Below are positions 23,979-30,524 of a stretch of DNA of 30,524 bases, piece after piece (the first letter of the stretch is position 1; every line of letters begins with the position of its first letter). The position numbers and the translations under genes were made by a program. Below the pieces are notes generated by a model. The model saw nothing but the letters and a program-made list of their open reading frames with translations. It was not told where the DNA came from and made no database searches. Location of the stretch: NCBI GenBank assembly GCA_964580185.1, contig CAZOJQ010000035.1, forward strand, positions 1 through 30,524, read 5' to 3'. This DNA is from CAYWWY01 sp964580185. GTDB taxonomy: Bacteria > Thermotogota > Thermotogae > MWEM01.

Positions 23979-25003
23979 GCGCTATTTTATCTGTGCGGTC
24001 TCTTGTCAAATACTTTCCGATCCGCGGGGGTGTATTTCATGGAGTCCGGGGCTATGTCCGCGCGGTCGATGGAGTGGATTTGGATATTGCTTCGGGCGAA
24101 ACGGTGGGATTGGTCGGAGAGAGCGGATGCGGAAAAACTACGTTGGGCCGATGCATCATACGGCTTCACGCCCCCAGCAAGGGGAGCATCCTTTTTTCCC
24201 TTGGCGGAAAAACGCAGGATCTGGCAAAAATGAAACCCAGAGAATTGCACCCGATTCGGTCGAGAATCCAATATGTGTTTCAAGATCCCTTTTCATCACT
24301 GAACTCAAGGATGACCATCGGGGATGTTGTTACGGAACCATTGAAGATCCAAAAGATTGGCACAAACAAAAGCCGGCTTCAGCGAGCGAGAGAACTTCTG
24401 ATTCGAGTCGGTCTCAGTGAGGATATGCTGAACCGATATCCACACGAGTTTTCTGGTGGACAGAGACAGAGGATCGTTGTTGCGCGATCTCTGATTCTGA
24501 ATCCCGATTTGTTGATTTGCGATGAACCCGTTTCTGCCTTGGATGTATCTGTCCAATCCCAAGTGCTGAATCTGTTGAAAGATCTTCAAAGTGAGATGGG
24601 ACTTACGTATCTTTTTATTGCTCATGATCTGAGTGTTGTCAACTATGTGAGTGATCGAGTCATGGTGATGTACTTAGGAAAGATCGTGGAGATTGCTCGG
24701 TCTGAAGAATTGTATACCGATCCCAAACATCCCTACACGGAAGCCTTACTCTCTTCTATCCCCGTGGCAGACCTCTTTAGCGAAACAAAACGGATCCCAT
24801 TGAAAGGAACTGTTCCCAGCGCCGCCAATCCGCCTTCGGGTTGCCGATTTCATACCCGATGCGCCTACGCCCAAGATCGATGCTCGGAAACAGAACCAAC
24901 CCTCATGGAATACCCTACTGGTTCTGATCATTTTGCAGCTTGTTTGCGTCTGGAAGAACTCCATCTGAAAGGGTTTGAAGAACTGCGGAAACGAGGCTCA
25001 TAG
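23975..25003 (+). CDS. Opp/Dpp-type ABC transporter ATPase (OppF-like)
   Basis: This is the second ATPase, 342 residues, forming a heterodimer with the upstream one. Walker A is GESGCGKT (48-55), the signature is FSGGQRQRIVVARSL, Walker B is LLICDEPVSALDV and the switch is IAHDLSVV. The C-terminal CRFHTRCAYAQDRC is the usual cysteine-rich tail. ATG 23975 lies in the ATGA overlap with the previous gene. The longer frame starting at 23849 is inside that gene and is rejected. Confidence 0.93.
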   Translation: MSAILSVRSLVKYFPIRGGVFHGVRGYVRAVDGVDLDIASGETVGLVGESGCGKTTLGRCIIRLHAPSKGSILFSLGGKTQDLAKMKPRELHPIRSRIQYVFQDPFSSLNSRMTIGDVVTEPLKIQKIGTNKSRLQRARELLIRVGLSEDMLNRYPHEFSGGQRQRIVVARSLILNPDLLICDEPVSALDVSVQSQVLNLLKDLQSEMGLTYLFIAHDLSVVNYVSDRVMVMYLGKIVEIARSEELYTDPKHPYTEALLSSIPVADLFSETKRIPLKGTVPSAANPPSGCRFHTRCAYAQDRCSETEPTLMEYPTGSDHFAACLRLEELHLKGFEELRKRGS

Positions 25004-25037
25004 AGCCTTTCATACCAAAAAAGAAAAGGAGGAAAGA

Positions 25038-26930
25038 ATGATGAAGGGCAAATGGTGGTTGTGTGTTTTGTGTTTGGTGATTTTGACATCGACGATGATT
25101 GCGGCGCCCTATTCGGAAGCTCCTGTTTTGGCAGCGCTTGTAGCGCGAGGCGAGTTGCCACCCGTGGAACAGCGTCTACCGGAAAATCCTTTGGTGATCC
25201 AAGTGTACGAGATGATTGGGCAGTATGGAGGTGAGATTCATGTAGCGGCTCTGAACCCTAGAGGATTTGGAACGGATCTTCATGTAACGGGTTTTGAGCC
25301 ACCCTTGGCGTTCAATCTCGACGCGACCGTTGGACCGAATGTGATTGAACGGTGGGAGTACAACGCAGATATGACCAGTGTGACTCTGCATTTGAGAAAA
25401 GGGATGAAATGGTCTGATGGGGTTCCATTCACTGCGGATGACATGCTTTTTTGGTGGAACGATGAGGTTCACAACACTGAGCTGGTAGCAGCGGTATACA
25501 TTCCCGAGTTCGAGTTTTCAAAACTTGTCAAGATCGACGATTATACCGTTCGCATGACCTTTGACAAGCCGTATCCTGATTTTGACCAAACATTGGCCAA
25601 GCAATGGGGGTATTTGGGTTTTTGGTTCCGTCCAGCTCACTTTCTGAAGGATTTCCATCCGAGCTATACCGACAAGGCTGTTCTTCTGGCCCGAGCGCAA
25701 GCGGAAGGATACAATACCGTTCGCGATTACTACTATTCCCGCGCGGGTTGGTCCGCCAAGCCAATCCACCTGGATACGCCAACCCTGATTGCTTATAAGC
25801 TCATTGAAGCTCGACCGGAATACTGGGTATGGGAACGAAATCCCTATTACTTCAAAGTAGATGAAGCCGGAAATCAGCTTCCCTATATCGATCGAATCGT
25901 CGTGCGTAGAGTGGAGAGCAATGAAACCATCCAAGGGATGATCCTCAGCGGGCAAGTTGATGTGGAAGTCTGGGCGACCACTTTGGACAATTACCCACTG
26001 TACCGGCAGAACGAGGTTGCCGGAGGATATCGAACCCTCCTTTGGCAGACGGATCGAGGTTCGGAAGTGATGTACATGCTGAATCAGAATGTGCAGGACC
26101 TTGCTTTGAGAGCCCTCTTTAACGATGTCCGGTTCCGAAGAGCCCTTTCTGTCGCCATCAACCGTGAAGAAATCAATGACTTACTGTACTTTGGCCGGGC
26201 AAACATCCGGCAGATGACCATGCTGCCCGATAGCAAGTTTTTCTTGCCTGAATGGGAAACAGCTTGGGTTCAGTATGATCCGGTATTGGCCAATCGACTG
26301 TTGGATGAGATGGGTCTGACAAGGAAAGACTCCGAAGGTTTTCGGTTGCGCCCTGATGGAAAAAGGGTTGCGGTAACGATTGAATACTGGCCCGAAGAAC
26401 CGGCGACCAAAAGCCCGATGAGCGAACTCATCAAAGACTATTGGGAAGCCGTAGGGGTACAGGTTGCCCTCCGACCTCAGGATCGATCGCTCAACGCGCA
26501 GCGGGCCGAAGCCAATGAAATCGAAGTGAATGTGTGGCATGGAGGAGGTACAACAGACGCAGCATGGCCATTCGCAATTGGTCTAGTGCCAGGACTTCCG
26601 CACAAAGGGATTTCTTGGGGGCCTGAATGGGGTCTTTGGAAGACAAGCGGAGGAGAAGAAGGAATCGAACCTCCAGCAGAAGTAAAGAAGTTGTTTGATC
26701 TGGGCGACCAATTCTTGGCAGCAAAGACCGAAGAAGAAAAGATCGCGCTGGGACAGCAGATATGGCAATCACAAGCCGATAACGTATGGATGATTGGGAC
26801 TGTGGGTATGGCTCCGTATCCTGTCATTGTCAAGTCCAACCTCAGGAATATCCCTGAACAAGGGCTTTTCAGCGGAGATCTGCTTTGGTTGCACGGTTAT
26901 CATCCTGAACAGTTCTTCTTGCACCAATAA
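25038..26930 (+). CDS. ABC transporter substrate-binding protein (SBP_bac_5/OppA family)
   Basis: This is a secreted binding protein of about 630 residues. The N-terminus KGKWWLCVLCLVILTSTMIA is a signal peptide with no clear lipobox. Mature features include QYGGEIHVA, MTSVTLHLRKGMKWSDG, and FTADDMLFWWND, diagnostic of the OppA-type fold. ATG 25038 and ATG 25041 are adjacent; AAGGAGG ends 5 and 8 bases upstream of them. Its length and the aromatic-rich sequence fit proteins that bind oligosaccharides in thermophiles as well as peptides. A strong hairpin follows the stop, which should raise its dose relative to the permeases. Confidence 0.92.
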   Translation: MMKGKWWLCVLCLVILTSTMIAAPYSEAPVLAALVARGELPPVEQRLPENPLVIQVYEMIGQYGGEIHVAALNPRGFGTDLHVTGFEPPLAFNLDATVGPNVIERWEYNADMTSVTLHLRKGMKWSDGVPFTADDMLFWWNDEVHNTELVAAVYIPEFEFSKLVKIDDYTVRMTFDKPYPDFDQTLAKQWGYLGFWFRPAHFLKDFHPSYTDKAVLLARAQAEGYNTVRDYYYSRAGWSAKPIHLDTPTLIAYKLIEARPEYWVWERNPYYFKVDEAGNQLPYIDRIVVRRVESNETIQGMILSGQVDVEVWATTLDNYPLYRQNEVAGGYRTLLWQTDRGSEVMYMLNQNVQDLALRALFNDVRFRRALSVAINREEINDLLYFGRANIRQMTMLPDSKFFLPEWETAWVQYDPVLANRLLDEMGLTRKDSEGFRLRPDGKRVAVTIEYWPEEPATKSPMSELIKDYWEAVGVQVALRPQDRSLNAQRAEANEIEVNVWHGGGTTDAAWPFAIGLVPGLPHKGISWGPEWGLWKTSGGEEGIEPPAEVKKLFDLGDQFLAAKTEEEKIALGQQIWQSQADNVWMIGTVGMAPYPVIVKSNLRNIPEQGLFSGDLLWLHGYHPEQFFLHQ

Positions 26931-26938
26931 TCGCATCT

Positions 26939-26968
26939 GGGGCAGGGACCGCTCCCTGCCCCTTTTTT
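26939..26968 (+). terminator. Intra-operon rho-independent terminator
   Basis: GGGGCAGGGA (26939-26948) pairs perfectly over 10 bp with TCCCTGCCCC (26953-26962) around a CCGC loop and is followed by TTTTTT. It lies between the binding-protein stop and the permease start, so it is probably a partial terminator that sets gene-dose differences. Confidence 0.88.
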
Positions 26969-26987
26969 CAGCAAAGGGGCGATCACC

Positions 26988-27983
26988 ATGAACCACCCGT
27001 TTCTGATCTACTTGATCCGAAGATTGCTCATCATGATCCCTACGTTGCTCGTGATTTCGGTTCTGGTATTTATTGTCATCGAGCTTCCACCAGGCGACTA
27101 TGTGACAAGTTATGTTCAAGCGCTTCGCGCCCGGGGGTTTGAAATCGGGCGAGAACAGCTCGAAGCTTTACGCGTGCGTTACGGCTTGGATGAGCCTTTC
27201 TTTTCGCGTTATCTGAAATGGATGTCCGGTTTGATTCGGGGGGACTTGGGTATGTCCTTTACTTACGCAGAACCGGTTACCAAACTCATTGGAGAACGCA
27301 TCCCTTTGACGATCATGATCAGCTTGATCACGATTCTTTTCACCTGGCTTATGGCCATTCCCATCGGGATCATCAGCGCAGTCAAGAAATACTCCCTATG
27401 GGATTACCTGTTGACCTTTATTGGATTTATTGGTTTGTCGATCCCGAATTTTTTCCTTGCGATTATTCTTATGTACTTGGGGTTCCGGTACTTCGGAGTA
27501 AGCATTGGTGGCCTCTTTTCTCGTGAGTTTCTCTTTGCGCCATGGAGTTGGGCGAAATTCGTCGATATGCTTTCTCACCTATGGGTTCCTGTTGTCGTGA
27601 TCGGAACAGCAGGAACAGCCGGTATGATCCGCGTCCTCCGAGCTACCTTGCTGGATGAGTTGAGCAAAGATTATGTGCGTACTGCACGCTCGAAAGGCCT
27701 TTCTGAGTTTCGCGTGATTGTGGTTCATCCCTTACGGGTTGCCATTAACCCCTTGATTAGCACGGTCGGGTGGTTATTGCCCACCGTTATTTCCGGAGAG
27801 GTGATCACCTCACAGGTGCTTTCGATACCGACTACAGGGCCGTTATTGCTTGGCGCTTTGTTGAATCAAGATATGTACCTTGCGGGTAGTTTTCTTATGG
27901 TCTTGAGTGTTCTTACGGTTGTCGGAACGCTTTTATCGGATATTCTTCTGGCTTGGTTGGATCCTCGGATCACATACAGTTGA
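26988..27983 (+). CDS. Opp/Dpp-type ABC permease (OppB-like)
   Basis: This 331-residue inner-membrane permease has the family layout: a first membrane helix LLIMIPTLLVISVLVFIVIE, a soluble segment RYGLDEPFFSRYLKWMSG, GDLGMSFTY, then five more hydrophobic segments. The coupling loop is VRTARSKGLSEFRVIVVHPL, which matches the EAA-type motif that contacts the ATPases. It starts at ATG 26988 soon after the terminator hairpin and ends 10 bases before the second permease. Confidence 0.93.
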   Translation: MNHPFLIYLIRRLLIMIPTLLVISVLVFIVIELPPGDYVTSYVQALRARGFEIGREQLEALRVRYGLDEPFFSRYLKWMSGLIRGDLGMSFTYAEPVTKLIGERIPLTIMISLITILFTWLMAIPIGIISAVKKYSLWDYLLTFIGFIGLSIPNFFLAIILMYLGFRYFGVSIGGLFSREFLFAPWSWAKFVDMLSHLWVPVVVIGTAGTAGMIRVLRATLLDELSKDYVRTARSKGLSEFRVIVVHPLRVAINPLISTVGWLLPTVISGEVITSQVLSIPTTGPLLLGALLNQDMYLAGSFLMVLSVLTVVGTLLSDILLAWLDPRITYS

Positions 27984-27993
27984 GGCGGCGGTT

Positions 27994-29100
27994 ATGAGAG
28001 AAGAGAAAATCCCTCGAGTGCAATACGGTTTGTCCCAATGGCAGCTAATGCGACGGCGATTTTTCCGTCACCGGTTGGCGATCATTGCCATCGTGGTTTT
28101 GGGCATCTTCTACCTTGGCGCATTATTCGCTCCTATGATCAGTCCGTATAACCCCAATAAGAGATTTACGACTCATGTATATGCTCCTCCAACGCAACTT
28201 CAGTTTTTTGATGAAAACGGGTTCCGGTTTCTCCCGTTTATTTATGGGAGAAAGATGGTTCTCGATCCAGACACCTGGCAGAGAGTATACCAAGAGGATA
28301 CCAGTAAGCGGTATGACATTCGATGGTTCGTGCGGGGAGATCCTTATAAGTTTCTGGGCTTGTTCGAAATGGATATCCACCTGTTTGGAATCGATGGTCC
28401 CGAGCCGCTCTTTCTGTTTGGAACGGACGGGATGGGCCGAGACCTATTTTCTCGGATTTTCCATGGCAGTACCATTTCCCTGACCATTGGCCTTGTAGGT
28501 GTTTTCCTCAGCTTGGTGATTGGGCTGATCTTAGGAAGCATTTCGGGTTTGCTCGGGGGGATTGTGGATACGATTATTCAGAGAATCATCGAGATTTTGA
28601 TGTCTATTCCTCAAATCCCTCTGTGGATGGCGCTTAGCGCAGCGCTCCCCCCTCATTGGCCGATGATTCAGGTATATTTCGGAATCACGATCATTCTTTC
28701 GATTCTTGGGTGGACCGGAGTGGCGCGCGTTGTTCGCGGAAAGTTCCTTGCGCTTCGTGAAGAAGAATTCGTTCTTGCGGCAAAAACCTTTGGAGCTTCT
28801 CAGCGGTGGATCATAACGAAGCATCTAATCCCTTCGTTTTTGAGCTATGTGATTGTACAGGTGACTCTTTCCATCCCTGGGATGATCCTGGGAGAAACCG
28901 CGTTAAGTTTTCTTGGTCTTGGGTTGAGATCGCCCGCAATCAGCTGGGGGGTTCTTCTCCAAGAAGCGCAAAACATCCGTTCGGTTGCTCTTCATCCTTG
29001 GCTGATGATTCCCGGGTTTTTTGTGATTGTTGTAGTTCTTTCATTCAACTTCATTGGGGATGGTCTACGGGATGCTGCGGATCCGTATTCTAAAACATGA
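27994..29100 (+). CDS. Opp/Dpp-type ABC permease (OppC-like)
   Basis: This is the 368-residue partner of the upstream permease. It begins with a basic N-terminus and MRRRFFRHRLAIIAIVVLGI, the first membrane helix. A loop of about 110 residues outside the membrane follows, then FGTDGMGRDLFSRIFHG, the OppC signature, and further helices. The coupling loop FVLAAKTFGASQRWIITKHL and the ending NFIGDGLRDAADP are typical. ATG 27994 is preferred to the upstream in-frame start inside the previous gene. The enlarged extracytoplasmic loop is seen in sugar-type members of this group. Confidence 0.92.
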   Translation: MREEKIPRVQYGLSQWQLMRRRFFRHRLAIIAIVVLGIFYLGALFAPMISPYNPNKRFTTHVYAPPTQLQFFDENGFRFLPFIYGRKMVLDPDTWQRVYQEDTSKRYDIRWFVRGDPYKFLGLFEMDIHLFGIDGPEPLFLFGTDGMGRDLFSRIFHGSTISLTIGLVGVFLSLVIGLILGSISGLLGGIVDTIIQRIIEILMSIPQIPLWMALSAALPPHWPMIQVYFGITIILSILGWTGVARVVRGKFLALREEEFVLAAKTFGASQRWIITKHLIPSFLSYVIVQVTLSIPGMILGETALSFLGLGLRSPAISWGVLLQEAQNIRSVALHPWLMIPGFFVIVVVLSFNFIGDGLRDAADPYSKT

Positions 29101-29162
29101 TAATGGACAAGATCCGCAATTTCCCGTAGAGGAGCATCCTTTTTCGAATGAGGAGGAAAAAG

Positions 29163-30524
29163 ATGCGCGTGTGGTTCAGCTTTGGCAATCATATGCACTG
29201 GAATGATATGGAATGGATGTGGGGGCCAGGAACCTTGGCCAATTCCCTTGAAGACATGTTTCGGTTTATCGACCGAACTGGCTCCAAAGGGGCGATTAAT
29301 TTTGACGCGTTGGGGTATCGATATTTGGCAGCGAGCCGACCTGATCTTGTGGATGCTTTGGGTGAAAGAATCGGTAAAGGGGAGATTGAGATCGCTTCAG
29401 GGTCTCATTCGCAACCCTATGGCCATCTATGCGGAGAGGAAGCCAATTTCCAGCAATTCCTGACAGGGATCGAGATTTGCAGGCAAACCCTCGGACAGAA
29501 GCCTTCATTCTGGTGGGAAGAGGAGTTCATGTTTTTCCCCCAGCTCCCCCAAATCCTTCAGTCTTTTGGTTATACCGGCGCTTGCCTTTTTTTTCAGGAA
29601 ACATGGCATACGCCGGTAATCCCGATCGAATCCGTTCCCGCGGTCTTATGGGAAGGGATCGACGGTACGATCATCCCTACATTGGCTTTTACAGAAAATT
29701 GCATTCATCAATGGCCAGAGCATTTGGAAGCCCTTTTCGAGAGGGATTCATCCAATCGGGTATTTTTGCAGTGGCTTGAACTGATGGATTCACCCAAATG
29801 GATGTGTAGGAGCGAGCTGATTGCCCCTGTGATTGAAAAATGGCGATCCCGTGGGATCGAACTGGATTATCAGCTCCCATCAACCCTTCTGGAGGAGCTA
29901 AAACCTACGGAAAAAAGAAAATATCGAATGGCGGAGCTGTTCCAAGGGATTTCATTAGGGAAAAATGGGGATCAAATCCGTCGCGATTCTCGTGACGCTG
30001 AAACCCTCCTCTTAGATGGCCAGATTATGGCATTGTGTCAGATGGTTGTGGGTTCCAATTATCCTCAGTGGTCTTTTTATCCGGAATGGGAGTTTCAACA
30101 GGGTTGGGATGATCTGATGGTAGCCCAAGCCCATGATATGGATGAGTGTGAAGGGTTTTGTGGGGATATCGGGAAACAGTATCTCCATAAATCCCGTTCT
30201 TTGGGATTGAGTATCGTGGATCGGTATATGAGCGCTTTTGCCCGGGAGATGGGCAATGAAGGGGATTGGGTCGTTTTCAACCCGTTGCATCATGAGCGGT
30301 TGGAACACATCCTTCTCCCCAATGGGAAATGGGGAGGGTTTCGGATCCCAGAAGGACCGGGCATGGTGATCCCACAGATGATCGACCCCCCCCGCATCCA
30401 TCTGGAACCCATGGATGATGGCTTTCGAATTGTGGACCAATTCGACCATTCGTATCGGATTGATGCCGATGGCACCATCAAAACGGGAACCCATACCCTA
30501 CACCAGCTTGTCAGTAATGGACAC
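29163..30524 (+). CDS. GH38-like alpha-mannosidase, 3' end beyond the window
   Basis: This frame stays open for 454 codons from ATG 29163 (AGGAGG 6 bases upstream) to the window edge, so the gene is partial. WFSFGNHMHWNDMEWMW at the N-terminus, WWEEEFMFFPQLPQIL, the later VAQAHDMDECEGF, and VVFNPLHHERLEHI resemble the layout of family 38 alpha-mannosidases (early histidine motif, internal HD motif, then a beta-sandwich starting VVFNP). The expected HxHxDxxW motif at the N-terminus is not canonical (HMHWND), so subfamily and specificity are uncertain. It follows the permease by 62 bases and is probably co-regulated with uptake of its product or substrate. Confidence 0.72.
   Translation, partial: MRVWFSFGNHMHWNDMEWMWGPGTLANSLEDMFRFIDRTGSKGAINFDALGYRYLAASRPDLVDALGERIGKGEIEIASGSHSQPYGHLCGEEANFQQFLTGIEICRQTLGQKPSFWWEEEFMFFPQLPQILQSFGYTGACLFFQETWHTPVIPIESVPAVLWEGIDGTIIPTLAFTENCIHQWPEHLEALFERDSSNRVFLQWLELMDSPKWMCRSELIAPVIEKWRSRGIELDYQLPSTLLEELKPTEKRKYRMAELFQGISLGKNGDQIRRDSRDAETLLLDGQIMALCQMVVGSNYPQWSFYPEWEFQQGWDDLMVAQAHDMDECEGFCGDIGKQYLHKSRSLGLSIVDRYMSAFAREMGNEGDWVVFNPLHHERLEHILLPNGKWGGFRIPEGPGMVIPQMIDPPRIHLEPMDDGFRIVDQFDHSYRIDADGTIKTGTHTLHQLVSNGH

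Overview
The window comes from a bacterial chromosome of middling G+C content. Every convincing gene is on the + strand, with strong AAGGAGG-type ribosome binding sites and several TTG/GTG starts. The type III-B CRISPR locus, the Opp/Dpp-type transporter and the GH38-like mannosidase suggest a thermophilic, sugar-using bacterium (Thermotogota, Atribacterota or Firmicutes grade). No rRNA or complete tRNA is present, so the phylum is not determined.

Layout. (1) 1-150: two imperfect 56-base direct repeats ending in GAATGGAAAC-like sequence, possibly the end of a CRISPR array, followed by a terminator-like hairpin at 251-289. (2) 540-2284: a dual-OB/DUF488/DUF488 module, then an unrecognised gene at 2402-2947. 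(3) 3118-21142: an 18-kb type III-B CRISPR locus that reads like one operon. It contains a CYTH-CARF-HD fusion, a CARF protein with a RelE-like C-terminus (Cami1-like), cmr1, cas10/cmr2 (HD and GGDD both intact), cmr3, cmr4, cmr5, cmr6, a 1345-residue fused beta/beta-prime two-barrel RNA polymerase, an acidic unknown protein, a sigma54-activator-type AAA+ ATPase without a DNA-binding domain, and cas6. cas1 and cas2 are absent. (4) 21361-22605: a radical SAM protein with its own extended -10 promoter. (5) 22861-30524: a regulated Opp/Dpp-type ABC transporter operon (two ATPases, binding protein, two permeases) leading into a GH38-like alpha-mannosidase cut by the window edge.

How the genes work together. 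Cas6 would process crRNA and Cmr1-6 would form the RNA-guided effector. On target RNA binding, Cas10 would make cyclic oligoadenylates, which the two CARF proteins would sense. The HD and/or CYTH domains of one and the RelE-like domain of the other would then attack nucleic acids, nucleotides or mRNA.

The exceptional part is the RNA polymerase, with its catalytic DFDGD motif and nearly the whole sigma-binding clamp missing, together with the adjacent AAA+ ATPase and acidic protein. All three sit between cmr6 and cas6. I know of no described type III system with a dedicated two-barrel RNA polymerase. It could transcribe the CRISPR array or the locus independently of sigma, or make RNA on invader templates to feed or amplify the Cmr response. 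These roles are inference; the domain identities rest on motifs read directly in the sequence.
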